DNA of 64,000 bases from an uncultured Acetatifactor sp. (GTDB taxonomy: Bacteria; Bacillota; Clostridia; Lachnospirales; Lachnospiraceae): assembly GCA_947624245.1 (NCBI GenBank), contig CANQJL010000005.1, positions 41,084-105,083 of the forward strand. Reading direction: 5' to 3'. How positions within the stretch are numbered: the first letter of the stretch is position 1; every line of letters begins with the position of its first letter. Positions 46,820-57,600 of the stretch are shown one piece after another. A program made the position numbers and the translations under genes. The notes under the pieces were generated by a model, which was not told where the DNA came from, ran no database searches, and worked only from the letters and a program-made list of their open reading frames with translations.

Positions 46820-48577
46820 CTACTTCCCCTCTGCAAACAGCTTATCCAAAGAAACGGCAATATCCGCCTCTAACGCATGAATCCGCTCTACAATATCCTC
46901 TACCTTCTCCGGCGGCTGATATTCATAGAAATATCTTGTCATAGGAATCTCATATCCTACTTTCGTCTTTTTCTTATCGATCCACGCATCCTCAGCATAG
47001 GGCAACACTTCCCGCTCAAAATACCGATCAATATCCTCCACAAGCGGCACATTCTCCGTATCGCGCAAATTCGCATCCGCCACAGGCTTTCCATTTTTCA
47101 AGACAATTCCCCCATTTTCATCCCGAAGCGGTCTTTCCACGACAATTTTTCTGTATCCAAACTCTACCGTCTCAAATATTTTACTTTCACAATAAATTCC
47201 GTTCTTATCCCCATATACAGCACAGTTTTCATATGCGCCGTAGGCTTTCACAATCAACTCTCTACACTGATCTGTAATGTCATTCCGCTTTGTTCCGATA
47301 CTCTTTCTGCGCTGTTCATAACAGTGTGACGCATCAATCAGCTGCACTTTTCCCTCCCGATAAGCAGGCTTATTCTTGGAACAAATCCAAATATAAGTGC
47401 TGATACCTGTATTCATAAACATATCCGTAGAAAGCTGCACAATACAATCCAGCCAATCGTTTTTGAGTATGTATCCTCTGATTTCAGACGGCCCACTTCC
47501 AGCATCTCCGCTAAACAACGGAGAGCCGTTTTGGATAATTGCCATCTTTCCATTGGGTGCAAGTTTAGAAAGTCCGTTCAGTACAAATAACTGCTGACCA
47601 TCGCTGATTTTGGGAAGTCCCGGCTCAAATCTGCCGTTTTTACCTCTTGCCGCTTCTTCCTCTACCTTTTTCTGTTCCCGCTTCCAGTCAATTCCAAAAG
47701 GCGGATTTGAAATGCAATAATCAAATGTAAAGCCCTCAAACTGATCCTCCGACAAGGTATCACCAAACCGCATATTATCAGGATCGCCGCCGCGAATCAT
47801 CATATCTGCCTTTGCAATCGCATAGGTAGAGGGATTAAATTCCTGTCCGAAACACGTTACTTCTATTTCACTGTTCAAATCGTGAATCCGCTCCTCCATA
47901 CAAGAAAGCATCTGAGATGTCCCCATAGCCATATCGTAGACTGTCATTCCGCCTGCATCCAAATTGGCGTCTGTCAGCAGCAAATCCGTCATGAGGTAAA
48001 TAATATCCCTGCTGGTGAAATGTGCTCCCGCTTCCTCGCCAAACGACTCCGAAAAACGGCGTACCAAATCCTCAAATATGTACCCGCAATCCACTGCACT
48101 AATCTTGTCCGGTCCCAAGTAGCCCTTTTCAGAATTAAACTCTTTAATAACGAGATACAGCGTATTGCTCTCTACCATTCTTTTAATAATATTGTCAAAA
48201 TCAAACTTCGACAGCACATCCTGCGCATTTGCGGAAAATCCCGCCAGATAGTCCCGAAAATTTGTTTCAATATTATCCGGCTCGGCCAAAAGTGTTTCAA
48301 AGGTAAATTTACTTATGTTGTAAAATTGATAGCCTGATGCCCTTGTCAGAAAGCCGTCAATGACTGCTAAGTGCTTTACCTTCTCATACTGTTCTCGTAC
48401 TCTTTCATGTGTCGGCAGCAGACAATCATGAAATCTCTTTACCACTGTCATGGGCAATATGACAAGTCCGTATTCATGAGGTTTAAACGGTCCGCGAAGC
48501 ATGTCTGCCACATTCCAGATCATTGTTGCCTTTTCCGCTATATTGATTCCGACTGCACTGATTTTATCATCACTCAT
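46820..48577 (-). CDS. hsdM: Type I restriction enzyme, N6-adenine methyltransferase HsdM
   Basis: 585 residues. The N-terminal helical domain is followed by the methyltransferase with HFTSRDIIYLMTDLL, SAM motif I as YDMAMGTSQML, and catalytic NPPFG (SNPPFGIDWK). It methylates adenine in the two half-sites chosen by HsdS and protects them from HsdR. It is the first gene of the island transcript, behind GGAAGGG. Confidence 0.97.
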   Translation of the reverse strand: MSDDKISAVGINIAEKATMIWNVADMLRGPFKPHEYGLVILPMTVVKRFHDCLLPTHERVREQYEKVKHLAVIDGFLTRASGYQFYNISKFTFETLLAEPDNIETNFRDYLAGFSANAQDVLSKFDFDNIIKRMVESNTLYLVIKEFNSEKGYLGPDKISAVDCGYIFEDLVRRFSESFGEEAGAHFTSRDIIYLMTDLLLTDANLDAGGMTVYDMAMGTSQMLSCMEERIHDLNSEIEVTCFGQEFNPSTYAIAKADMMIRGGDPDNMRFGDTLSEDQFEGFTFDYCISNPPFGIDWKREQKKVEEEAARGKNGRFEPGLPKISDGQQLFVLNGLSKLAPNGKMAIIQNGSPLFSGDAGSGPSEIRGYILKNDWLDCIVQLSTDMFMNTGISTYIWICSKNKPAYREGKVQLIDASHCYEQRRKSIGTKRNDITDQCRELIVKAYGAYENCAVYGDKNGIYCESKIFETVEFGYRKIVVERPLRDENGGIVLKNGKPVADANLRDTENVPLVEDIDRYFEREVLPYAEDAWIDKKKTKVGYEIPMTRYFYEYQPPEKVEDIVERIHALEADIAVSLDKLFAEGK

Positions 48578-48604
48578 CTTTGTACCCTTCCTTCTGATTT
48601 TTTA

Positions 48605-48633
48605 ATTATAACATCATTTTATCAAATTAGCAA
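48605..48633 (-). promoter_or_regulatory. Promoter of hsdM
   Basis: Minus strand: -35 TTGCTA at 48628-48633, 17-bp spacer, perfect -10 TATAAT at 48605-48610, about 30 nt before the start codon at 48577. Confidence 0.65.
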
Positions 48634-48807
48634 TTTGAAAAACTGAATACTATTATTTTAAAATTAAACACTGTCTAGCAACACACTGCCTACATTAATT
48701 ACTAAAATTTCAGAACTAATGATTGTAATATTTTCACTCACACATCAGGTACATTTTGATTTTTTGAAACGTGTGCTATCCACAACACTCAACAAGCTAG
48801 ATTCTAT

Positions 48808-48856
48808 AATATCAAAATAAAATAGGGACATCCAAGTAAACTTGGAGTCCCTATTA
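48808..48856 (-). terminator. Rho-independent terminator of the str operon
   Basis: Minus strand: the stem AATAGGGAC-T-CCAAGT, loop TT, and ACTTGG-A-TGTCCCTATT is followed by TTATTTTG. It lies 42-90 nt after the tuf stop and separates tuf from the restriction island, so rpsJ cannot be read from the tuf promoter. Confidence 0.85.
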
Positions 48857-48897
48857 TTATCGCTTTTTATGCGCTTAGTTCAAAGCTTTCGTACAAG

Positions 48898-50085
48898 TTA
48901 CTCAATAATGCTAGCCACACGGCCGGATCCAACGGTTCTGCCGCCCTCGCGGATAGCGAAGGTAAGACCCTGCTCCATAGCGATGGGATGGATCAGCTCG
49001 ATGGTCATCTCAACGTTGTCGCCGGGCATGCACATCTCAGTACCTGCGGGCAGGTTGCAGACGCCGGTAACGTCGGTGGTTCTGAAGTAGAACTGAGGAC
49101 GGTAGTTGTTGAAGAAAGGAGTATGACGGCCACCCTCGTCCTTGGTCAGAACGTATACCTGAGCGGTAAACTTCTTGTGGCAGGTAACGGTGCCGGGCTT
49201 AGCCAGGACCTGACCTCTCTCGATCTCGGTTCTCTGAACGCCACGCAGAAGTGCGCCGATGTTGTCGCCGGCCTGTGCGTCGTCCAGCATCTTACGGAAC
49301 ATCTCGATACCGGTAACAACGGTCTTCTTGGTATCCTCCTTGATGCCCACGATCTCAACCTCGTCGTTCAGCTTCAGAACACCACGCTCTACACGGCCGG
49401 TAGCAACGGTACCACGACCGGTAATGGTGAATACGTCCTCCACAGGCATCAGGAAAGGCTTGTCTGTGTCACGCTGAGGATCGGGAATATACTCGTCAAC
49501 AGTGCTCATCAGCTCAAGGATCTTGTCGCCCCACTCGCCGTTGGGATCCTCAAGAGCCTTCAGTGCGGAACCCTTGATGATAGGGCAATCTTTGAAGCCG
49601 TACTCCTCAAGCTGCTCGGTAACTTCCATCTCCACCAGCTCGATCAGCTCGGGATCGTCTACCATGTCGCACTTGTTCAGGAATACTACGATGTAAGGAA
49701 CGCCCACCTGACGGGACAGAAGGATGTGCTCCTTGGTCTGTGCCATAACGCCGTCGGTAGCGGCAACCACCAGAATAGCGCCGTCCATCTGAGCAGCACC
49801 GGTGATCATGTTCTTAACGTAGTCGGCATGGCCGGGGCAGTCAACGTGTGCGTAGTGTCTCTTCTCGGTCTCATACTCAACGTGTGCGGTAGAGATGGTG
49901 ATTCCACGCTCTCTCTCCTCGGGTGCCTTATCGATCATGTCGAATGCAACAGCCTCGCCGGTACCAAGTCTGGTGTTCAGAACCTTGGTGATAGCAGCGG
50001 TCAGAGTCGTCTTACCATGGTCAACGTGACCGATGGTACCAATGTTACAATGGGGTTTGGTTCTTTCGAATTTAGCTTTAGCCAT
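48898..50085 (-). CDS. tuf: Translation elongation factor Tu
   Basis: 395 residues. GTPase motifs [19 protein letters not shown] and NKCDMVDD are intact, as are domains II and III. EF-Tu brings aminoacyl-tRNA to the A site. AAGGAGG precedes the start. It is transcribed from its own strong promoter, as well as possibly from the rpsL promoter. Confidence 0.99.
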   Translation of the reverse strand: MAKAKFERTKPHCNIGTIGHVDHGKTTLTAAITKVLNTRLGTGEAVAFDMIDKAPEERERGITISTAHVEYETEKRHYAHVDCPGHADYVKNMITGAAQMDGAILVVAATDGVMAQTKEHILLSRQVGVPYIVVFLNKCDMVDDPELIELVEMEVTEQLEEYGFKDCPIIKGSALKALEDPNGEWGDKILELMSTVDEYIPDPQRDTDKPFLMPVEDVFTITGRGTVATGRVERGVLKLNDEVEIVGIKEDTKKTVVTGIEMFRKMLDDAQAGDNIGALLRGVQRTEIERGQVLAKPGTVTCHKKFTAQVYVLTKDEGGRHTPFFNNYRPQFYFRTTDVTGVCNLPAGTEMCMPGDNVEMTIELIHPIAMEQGLTFAIREGGRTVGSGRVASIIE

Positions 50086-50190
50086 TTTAAATGACCTCCT
50101 TCAATTAATGAGTCTTTGTTTACTGTTTACTATTTCCTCTCGCCGAAGCGCATCTTGCGCACTCGGCGCTTGTTTACTCGGCTACCTCTG
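50086..50190 (-). promoter_or_regulatory. tuf leader with G/C hairpin
   Basis: The roughly 100-nt leader between the tuf promoter and start contains a stem near 50140-50172: GCGCCGAGTGCGCA paired with TGCGCTTCGGCG around a short AGA loop, with one or two mismatches. Its function is unknown; mRNA stabilisation is a simple possibility. Confidence 0.4.
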
Positions 50191-50219
50191 ATTATATTAA
50201 ATAACCGGAGGTTTTTCAA
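50191..50219 (-). promoter_or_regulatory. Promoter of tuf
   Basis: Minus strand: -35 TTGAAA at 50214-50219, 17-bp spacer, perfect -10 TATAAT at 50191-50196, in the 172-nt gap between fusA and tuf. Confidence 0.8.
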
Positions 50220-50257
50220 GTAATTTTTAACAAAATAGGCAGTTTTTAGTAATTTCC

Positions 50258-52420
50258 TTACTTGCCCTTCGCTGCCAGCACCTTTTCCTGTACGTTCTTG
50301 GGTACGGGCTCATACTTTTCAAAGAACATGGAGTAGTTGCCGCGGCCCTGGGTTCTGGAACGCAGGTCGGTGGAGTAGCCGAACATCTCTGCCAGAGGCA
50401 CGAACGCTTTTACCATCTTGCCGCCGCCGATGTCTTCCATACCCTCAACACGTCCACGGCGGGAATTCAGGTCGCCGATCACATCGCCCATGTAGTCCTC
50501 GGGCATGGTGACCTCCACCTTCATGATGGGCTCCAGCAGAACAGGAGCTGCCTTCTGCATTGCATCTTTAAATGCCATGGATCCGGCAATGTGGAATGCC
50601 ATCTCGGAGGAGTCCACCTCATGGTAGGAGCCGTCGTATACGGTGGCGTGAATGCCCAGCACGGGGAATCCGCCGAGGATACCGGCCTGAGCCGCCTCCT
50701 GAATACCTTCGCCTACCGCAGGGATATACTCCTTGGGAATCGCGCCGCCCACTACCGTACTCTCGAACAGCAGGGTAGGAGGCTCGTTTATGAGCACGTT
50801 TGCCTTGGGGTCGAACTCGAACTTCTCGCAGTTTGCCTCCAGAGGCTCAAATTTCACTTTACAATGTCCGTACTGTCCGCGTCCGCCGGACTGCTTTGCG
50901 TACTTGGAATCCACTTCCACAGCCTTGGTGAACGCTTCCTTGTATGCCACCTGAGGCGCGCCTACGTTTGCCTCCACCTTGAATTCGCGCAGAAGTCTGT
51001 CCACGATGATCTCCAAATGCAGCTCGCCCATGCCGGCAATGATGGTCTGACCGGTCTCGGGATTGCTGTGTGCGCGGAAGGTAGGATCCTCCTCGGCCAG
51101 CTTTGCAAGCGCTTCGCCCATCTTGCCCTGACCTGCCTTGGTCTTAGGCTCGATGGCCAGCTCGATAACGGGCTCGGGGAATTCCATGGACTCCAGGATC
51201 ACGGGATGCTGTTCGTCGCAGATGGTGTCGCCGGTAGTGGTGAACTTAAATCCCACCGCTGCGGCAATATCGCCGGAATACACCTTATCCAGCTCTGCAC
51301 GCTTGTTCGCATGCATCTGCAGAATACGGCCCACGCGCTCCTTCTTGTCCTTGGTTGCGTTCAGCACGTAGGAACCGGAATTCATGGTTCCGGAATACAC
51401 GCGGAAGAACGCCAGCTTACCTACAAAAGGATCGGCCATTATCTTGAAAGCCAGTGCGGAGAAAGGCTCGTCGTCAGAGGAATGCCTCTCGATCTCATTG
51501 CCATCCAGATCCACGCCCTTGATCGCGGGGATATCTGTGGGAGCCGGCATATACTCCAGAATCGCGTCCAAGAGCTTCTGAACACCCTTGTTGCGGTATG
51601 CGGATCCACAGCATACGGGAACTGCGGTACACTCACAGGTGGCCTTGCGCAGCACCTTCTTCATGTCTTCAACGGAAGGCTCCTCGCCCTCCAGATACAT
51701 CATCATCAGGTCGTCATCCAACTCGCAGATCTTCTCGATCAATTCGGAGCGATACAGTTCCGCATCGTCCTTCATGTCGCCCAGATCGTCGGTCACGGTG
51801 ATATCGTCACCCTTATCATCATTATAGATGTAAGCCTTCATCTCGAACAGGTCGATGATGCCCTTGAAATCGTCTTCCTTGCCGATAGGCAGCTGCAGAA
51901 CAATGGCGTTCTTGCCCAGCCTTGTTCTGATCTGATCTACCGCACCGTAAAAGTTTGCGCCCAGGATATCCATCTTGTTGATGAACGCCATACGGGGAAC
52001 ATTGTACGTGTCAGCCTGACGCCATACATTCTCGGACTGAGGCTCTACACCACCCTTCGCACAGAACACGCCTACGGCGCCGTCCAGTACGCGAAGAGAA
52101 CGTTCTACTTCCACTGTAAAGTCAACGTGACCGGGAGTGTCGATAATATTAATGCGGTGTTCCAACGCGCCTTCCATGGGCTTGGTCTCTTTTTCCAGCG
52201 TCCAATGGCAGGTGGTAGCCGCAGATGTGATGGTGATACCTCTCTCCTGCTCCTGCTCCATCCAGTCCATGGTAGCAGTGCCTTCATGAGTGTCACCGAT
52301 CTTGTAATTTACGCCAGTATAATACAGGATACGCTCGGTCAATGTGGTCTTACCGGCATCGATATGCGCCATAATACCTATATTCCTGGTTCTCTCTAAC
52401 GGATATTCTCTTCCAGCCAA
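50258..52420 (-). CDS. fusA: Translation elongation factor G
   Basis: 720 residues, full length with GTPase motifs [19 protein letters not shown] and NKMD and all five domains; domain IV tip [14 protein letters not shown] drives translocation and, with RRF, ribosome recycling. Its position between rpsG and tuf and its close match to the housekeeping form identify it as FusA, not a tetracycline-protection paralogue. Confidence 0.98.
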   Translation of the reverse strand: MAGREYPLERTRNIGIMAHIDAGKTTLTERILYYTGVNYKIGDTHEGTATMDWMEQEQERGITITSAATTCHWTLEKETKPMEGALEHRINIIDTPGHVDFTVEVERSLRVLDGAVGVFCAKGGVEPQSENVWRQADTYNVPRMAFINKMDILGANFYGAVDQIRTRLGKNAIVLQLPIGKEDDFKGIIDLFEMKAYIYNDDKGDDITVTDDLGDMKDDAELYRSELIEKICELDDDLMMMYLEGEEPSVEDMKKVLRKATCECTAVPVCCGSAYRNKGVQKLLDAILEYMPAPTDIPAIKGVDLDGNEIERHSSDDEPFSALAFKIMADPFVGKLAFFRVYSGTMNSGSYVLNATKDKKERVGRILQMHANKRAELDKVYSGDIAAAVGFKFTTTGDTICDEQHPVILESMEFPEPVIELAIEPKTKAGQGKMGEALAKLAEEDPTFRAHSNPETGQTIIAGMGELHLEIIVDRLLREFKVEANVGAPQVAYKEAFTKAVEVDSKYAKQSGGRGQYGHCKVKFEPLEANCEKFEFDPKANVLINEPPTLLFESTVVGGAIPKEYIPAVGEGIQEAAQAGILGGFPVLGIHATVYDGSYHEVDSSEMAFHIAGSMAFKDAMQKAAPVLLEPIMKVEVTMPEDYMGDVIGDLNSRRGRVEGMEDIGGGKMVKAFVPLAEMFGYSTDLRSRTQGRGNYSMFFEKYEPVPKNVQEKVLAAKGK

Positions 52421-52476
52421 GATTTTTTCCTCCTATATTAATATTTGTTGCTCGTAAAATAGAAAAATATGCAATA

Positions 52477-52947
52477 TTAAAATCTGTAATGGGAGAAAGC
52501 CTTGTTGGCCTCTGCCATCTTGTGCATATCTTCTTTTCTCTTGACAGCAGCGCCGGTATTGTTGGCTGCGTCAAGGATCTCGTTCGCCAGTCTCTCCTCC
52601 ATGGTCTTCTCGCTTCTCTTGCGGGAGAACATGGTCAGCCAGCGAAGGCCAAGAGCCTGACGTCTGTCGGCTCTCACCTCAATGGGTACCTGATAGGTGG
52701 CGCCGCCGATACGTCTGGCCTTTACCTCCAGAACGGGCATGATGTTGTTCATTGCCTCCTGGAATACTTCCAGAGCGGGCTTGCCTGCCTTCTCTTCCAC
52801 CCTTGCAAATGCACCGTATACAATCTTCTGGGCGATGCCCTTCTTACCGTCAAGCATAACGGTATTGATGAGCTTGGTGACCACCTTATCATTGTATAAA
52901 GGATCTGCTAATACGTCTCTTTTTTGAATATGTCCTTTACGTGGCAC
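52477..52947 (-). CDS. rpsG: 30S ribosomal protein S7
   Basis: 156 residues, the classic length; [21 protein letters not shown] start and [25 protein letters not shown] end. S7 nucleates the 30S head and contacts E-site tRNA. Confidence 0.99.
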   Translation of the reverse strand: MPRKGHIQKRDVLADPLYNDKVVTKLINTVMLDGKKGIAQKIVYGAFARVEEKAGKPALEVFQEAMNNIMPVLEVKARRIGGATYQVPIEVRADRRQALGLRWLTMFSRKRSEKTMEERLANEILDAANNTGAAVKRKEDMHKMAEANKAFSHYRF

Positions 52948-53110
52948 GTTTCTTCCCTCCTTATCAATATTGGCAGCAATTTCACTGCCGTGAATAGATC
53001 ATCGGTACTCACATGTGTTTACCAAGTGTTCGCGCTGTGATATCTGTACGACAGAATTCCAACACTTTTCTTAGTTCAAACTTACCGATTACCTTGCCCT
53101 GAATGCACAA

Positions 53111-53533
53111 TTATTTCTTTGCATCTTTGGGTCTCTTAGCGCCGTACTTGGAGCGGGCCTGCTTCCTGTTGGCAACGCCTGCGGTATCCAGAGTTCCGCG
53201 GATAATGTGGTATCTGGTACCGGGCAGATCCTTTACTCTGCCGCCGCGGATCAGGACAACGCTGTGCTCCTGCAGATTGTGACCCTCGCCGGGAATGTAG
53301 CTTGTCACTTCGATTCCGTTGGAGAGACGCACTCTGGCGATCTTTCTCAGCGCTGAGTTAGGCTTCTTAGGAGTCGCTGTCTTAACAGCAGTACATACAC
53401 CGCGCTTCTGGGGAGCGGACGCATCAATCGCCTTCTTGTGAAGGGAGTTGTATCCTTTCTGCAGAGCAGGTGCAGTAGACTTCTTTACAGAGGTCTGACG
53501 TCCTTTTCTTACTAACTGGTTAAATGTTGGCAT
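53111..53533 (-). CDS. rpsL: 30S ribosomal protein S12
   Basis: 140 residues with the Firmicutes insertion ([20 protein letters not shown]) before the decoding-centre segment. Both lysines whose substitution gives streptomycin resistance are wild type ([11 protein letters not shown] and GGRVKDLPG). Behind AGAGGTG. It is the first gene of the str operon; the L7Ae-like gene usual between rpoC and rpsL in Firmicutes is absent. Confidence 0.99.
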   Translation of the reverse strand: MPTFNQLVRKGRQTSVKKSTAPALQKGYNSLHKKAIDASAPQKRGVCTAVKTATPKKPNSALRKIARVRLSNGIEVTSYIPGEGHNLQEHSVVLIRGGRVKDLPGTRYHIIRGTLDTAGVANRKQARSKYGAKRPKDAKK

Positions 53534-53624
53534 TCTGTTTCACCTCTTTCTGTAATTTGATATTTGTCTGCGTTTACGGGCATTTTTTCACGCAAAAAAA
53601 GTGCATCCGCACGCATGCCATATT

Positions 53625-53653
53625 AGTATACATGTTTGCAGATGCATTGTCAA
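53625..53653 (-). promoter_or_regulatory. Promoter of the str operon (rpsL)
   Basis: Minus strand: consensus -35 TTGACA at 53648-53653, 17-bp spacer, -10 TATACT at 53625-53630. The leader downstream contains GTGCGGATGCAC followed by seven T, a small hairpin with a T tract that could attenuate transcription. Confidence 0.85.
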
Positions 53654-53689
53654 CGATTTTTTCAGCGCTTCTCGGAAAAATTGCACTTC

Positions 53690-54547
53690 TTAGAAAAATC
53701 GGCACTCCTGCAGCTTCGCTGCATACCGATGCAGGGCGTCGCGCCACTCCGGAAGCCTTTTAAAGCCGTTTTCCGTCAGCTTCTCCTTGCTCATTCTGCT
53801 GTTCGCGGGTCTGTTCGCCTTTGCGCCGTACTCCTCGGTAGTCACCGGAATCACATTGACCTTTATGCCGGCCTCCTCAAAGATCGCGCAGGCAAACTCA
53901 TACCAGGAGCAGACGCCCTCGTTCGTCGCATGATAAACGCCGTACTTCTCCGTGACCACCATATCCGCCAGCAGCTTTGCCAGATCGTAGGTATAGGTGG
54001 GGGAGCCGAACTGATCGTTCACCACTCTCAGCGTATCGTGGGTTTTGGCCAGATTCAGCATAGTCTTCACAAAATTTTTGCCGTTGATTCCGAATACCCA
54101 TGCAATGCGGACAATAAAGTACTTGTCCAGCAGTTCCCGCACGGCCAGTTCGCCCTCATACTTCGTCTGCCCGTAGACGCTGCAGGGTCTGCAGACATCG
54201 TCGGGCTCCCAGGGGCGTTCGCCGCGTCCGTCGAACACATAATCCGTGCTGATCTGCATCATTTTGATATCCAAAGCCTTGCAGACTCCCGCAATATTCC
54301 GAGGACCTTCCGCATTGACCCTTCTGCAGAGTTCTTCGTTCTCCTCCGCCGCATCTACCGCAGTATAAGCCGCACAGTGGATCACTGCGTCCGGAGAAGC
54401 TTCCCTGATCACTTTCTCCACGCTGTCCTTGTCGGTGATGTCCATTTCGTCAATATCCACGCCCACGGTCTCAATGCCTCGTCTGTCCAGCTCCTGTACC
54501 ACATCATAGCCCAGCTGTCCCTTTACCCCTGTCACGAGAATCTTCAT
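53690..54547 (-). CDS. rfbD: dTDP-4-dehydrorhamnose reductase-like SDR
   Basis: 285 residues, an extended short-chain dehydrogenase: NAD(P)-binding MKILVTGVKGQLGYDV, the D-x-D segment VDIDEMDITD, AAYTAVDAAEE, STDYVFDG and the Tyr-Lys pair of YGQTKYEGE. It makes dTDP-L-rhamnose for cell-surface polysaccharides. The rest of the rhamnose pathway is not in the window. It stands between rpoC and rpsL, an unusual site, and would be read from the rpoBC transcript unless a promoter was missed. Confidence 0.92.
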   Translation of the reverse strand: MKILVTGVKGQLGYDVVQELDRRGIETVGVDIDEMDITDKDSVEKVIREASPDAVIHCAAYTAVDAAEENEELCRRVNAEGPRNIAGVCKALDIKMMQISTDYVFDGRGERPWEPDDVCRPCSVYGQTKYEGELAVRELLDKYFIVRIAWVFGINGKNFVKTMLNLAKTHDTLRVVNDQFGSPTYTYDLAKLLADMVVTEKYGVYHATNEGVCSWYEFACAIFEEAGIKVNVIPVTTEEYGAKANRPANSRMSKEKLTENGFKRLPEWRDALHRYAAKLQECRFF

Positions 54548-54577
54548 AATATTTATTGCGTCCTTTCCTCTAGCACC

Positions 54578-54609
54578 GAGCCCCTGTCGGCTTCCGCCGG
54601 CAGGGGCTC
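54578..54609 (-). promoter_or_regulatory. Stable hairpin between rpoC and rfbD
   Basis: GAGCCCCTG-C-CGGC, loop GGAA, GCCG-A-CAGGGGCTC forms a 13-bp stem with one mismatch and a GNRA-type tetraloop. No T tract follows, so transcription probably continues into rfbD. It may protect the rpoBC message end or be a processing site. Confidence 0.6.
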
Positions 54610-54669
54610 CTGCGCTTTCCTATCCATACAGTTCAAAACCGCACCGTGTTTACCGTTTCCGTGCTGCGG

Positions 54670-57600
54670 TTACTCTTCTTCGGTCACGCCCACCGTTACC
54701 TCTTCCTGTTCGAGTTCCTCGGCGCTCTCCTGTACCTCCGCGTCGCCCTCCGTATCCTCGGGTTCTTCGCGGAAGCTGATCTCGTCTTCGCCGCCAATCT
54801 CGTCGATAGAGATCGTCTGCATTTCATCTGTGCTCAGTCTGGTATTGCGGTAGCGCTTCATGCCGGTTCCCGCAGGAATCAGTTTACCGATGATCACGTT
54901 CTCCTTCAGACCGATCAGATTGTCGATCTTACCCTTGATCGCCGCCTCGGTGAGGACCTTGGTGGTCTCTTGGAAAGATGCTGCGGACAGGAAAGATCCT
55001 GTTGCCAGCGCCGCCTTGGTGATGCCGAGCAGCACCTGCTTGCCGTCTGCGGGCTCCTTGCCCTCAGCCACAAGCGCTTCATTCATGTCCTCGTAATCCA
55101 GCACATCTACCAGCGTGCCGGGCAGGAAATCCGTATCTCCGTTATTCTCAATGCGCACCTTCTTGAGCATCTGGCGCACAATGACCTCGATATGCTTATC
55201 CGCGATATCAACACCCTGCAGACGGTACACTCTCTGTACCTCCCGAAGCATGTAATCCTGTACCGCGCGAATGCCCTTGATCTTCAACAGATCGTGAGGA
55301 TTTACGCTTCCCTCGGTCAGCTCGTCGCCGGCCTCCAGCACCTGTTCGTCCGTCACCTTGATGCGGGAGCCGTAAGGGATCAAATAAGCCTTGGATTCTC
55401 CGGTCTCATCGTTGGTCACGACCACCTCGCGCTTCTTCTTGGTATCGCGAATCTCTACCTTACCGCCAAACTCCGCGATGATCGCAAGACCCTTGGGCTT
55501 TCTGGCCTCAAAGAGCTCCTCCACACGGGGAAGACCCTGTGTGATGTCATCGCCGGCCACGCCGCCTGCGTGGAAGGTTCTCATGGTCAGCTGTGTACCC
55601 GGCTCACCGATGGACTGCGCCGCAATGATACCTACGGCTTCACCCACCTGAACCGCCTCGCCGGTAGCCATGTTGGCGCCGTAGCATTTCGCACAGATAC
55701 CCACATGGGATCTGCAGGTGAGAATGGTACGGATCTTCACCTTCTCTAAAGGCTCACCCTTTTCGTCCACGCCGACGCTCAGTATCTTCGCCGCGCGGCT
55801 GGGAGTGATCATGTGATTGTGCTTCACGATCATCTGACCGTCTTTGTCATAAATATCTTCGCAGGAATATCTTCCCGTAATTCTGTCCTTCAGGCTCTCG
55901 ATGGTCTCCTTGCCGTCCATGAAGGCCTTGACTACCATTCCGGGGATCTCGCTTCTGCCCTCTGCGCAGTCAACCTCGCGAATGATCAGCTCCTGGGATA
56001 CGTCTACCATTCTTCTGGTAAGATATCCGGAGTCTGCGGTACGAAGCGCGGTATCGGACAGACCCTTGCGGGCGCCGTGTGCAGACACAAAGTACTCCAG
56101 AACGTCCAGTCCCTCACGGAAATTGGACTTGATCGGCAGCTCGATGGTGCGGCCTGTGGTATCTGCCATCAGTCCGCGCATTCCGGCAAGCTGCTTGATC
56201 TGCTGGTTGGAACCACGGGCGCCGGAGTCAGCCATCATAAAGATATTGTTGTAGGTGTCCAGACCGTTCAGCAGAACCTCTGTCAGCTCTTTATCTGTCT
56301 GGTTCCATGTCTCGATCACCGCACGGTATCTCTCCTCCTCGGTGATCAGGCCCCTGCGGAAGTTCGTGGCGATCCGGTCAACGGTAGCCTGTGCGGCAGC
56401 CAGCATCTCCGGCTTTTTCTCGGGCACTGTCATATCGGAAATGGAAACGGTCATAGCGGCCTTGGTGGAATACTTATAGCCGATAGCCTTCACATCGTCC
56501 AGCACCTCCGCGGTTCTGGAAGCGCCGTGCGTATTGATGACATTCTCCAGTATCTTCTTCAACTGCTTCTTGCCCACATGGAAATCCACCTCGGGCAGAA
56601 GGAAGTTCTCGGGCTTGCTCCTGTCGACAAATCCAAGATCCTGCGGCAGAATTTCATTGAAGATAAATCGTCCCAGCGTGGACTCTACAATTCCGCTGAC
56701 CTCTTCTCCGTCCGCGTTCGTCTTCGTCACGCGCACCTTAATTCTGGAGTGCAGGGTACAAGCCTTATTCTCATAGGCAAGAATCGCCTCGTTCACGTTT
56801 TTGAAGAACTTGCCTTCGCCCAATGCGCCGGGTCTCTCCTGGGTCAGGTAGTAGATACCAAGCACCATATCCTGAGAGGGAACGGCCACAGGGCCGCCGT
56901 CGGAAGGCTTCAACAGGTTGTTGGGGGAGAGCAGCAGGAAGCGGCACTCCGCCTGAGCCTCAACGGACAGAGGAAGATGCACTGCCATCTGGTCTCCGTC
57001 GAAATCGGCGTTAAATGCGGTACATACAAGAGGGTGCAGTTTAATTGCCTTACCCTCTACAAGAATGGGCTCAAATGCCTGAATACCTAACCTGTGCAGA
57101 GTCGGTGCACGGTTCAGCATCACAGGATGCTCCTTGATGACCTCCTCCAGTACGTCCCAGACCTGGGTATCCATCTTGTCGACCATCTTCTTGGCCGCCT
57201 TAATATTCTGGCAGATTCCTTTTGCCACCAATTCCTTCATCACGAAGGGCTTGAAAAGCTCAATCGCCATTTCTTTGGGCAGGCCGCACTGATAGATCTT
57301 CAGTTCCGGTCCCACCACGATAACGGAACGTCCGGAATAGTCCACACGTTTTCCCAAAAGGTTCTGACGGAAACGGCCGGACTTACCCTTGAGCATGTCG
57401 GACAGAGACTTCAGGGCTCTGTTGCCGGGTCCTGTCACGGGACGGCCTCTCCGTCCGTTATCGATCAGCGCGTCCACAGCCTCCTGAAGCATTCTCTTCT
57501 CGTTGCGCACGATGATATCGGGCGCACCCAGCTCCAGCAGTCTCTTCAGACGGTTATTTCTGTTGATGATCCTTCTGTACAGATCGTTTAAGTCGGAGGT

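Larger units (their letters stand above)
48578..48897. other. Intergenic region between tuf and hsdM
   Basis: 320 bp, A/T-rich. It holds the hsdM promoter (48605-48633), the tuf terminator (about 48808-48856) and, between them, roughly 170 bp with no open frame, repeat or RNA feature that I recognise. The junction between the highly conserved str operon and the accessory island lies here. Confidence 0.6.

Noticed and set aside
36346..48897. Prophage or transposon origin of the restriction island
   Set aside because: No integrase, transposase, terminal inverted repeat or duplicated attachment site was found; the only support for transfer is base composition and gene content.
50591..52399. A 602-codon open frame on the plus strand opposite fusA, and similar long frames opposite rpoB, rpoC, tuf, fabF and accDA
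   Set aside because: They mirror the codon pattern of highly expressed G/C-third-position genes on the other strand, have no recognisable domains and no ribosome-binding sites.
50258..52420. Tetracycline ribosomal-protection protein
   Set aside because: The sequence has the normal domain IV and housekeeping operon context of EF-G.
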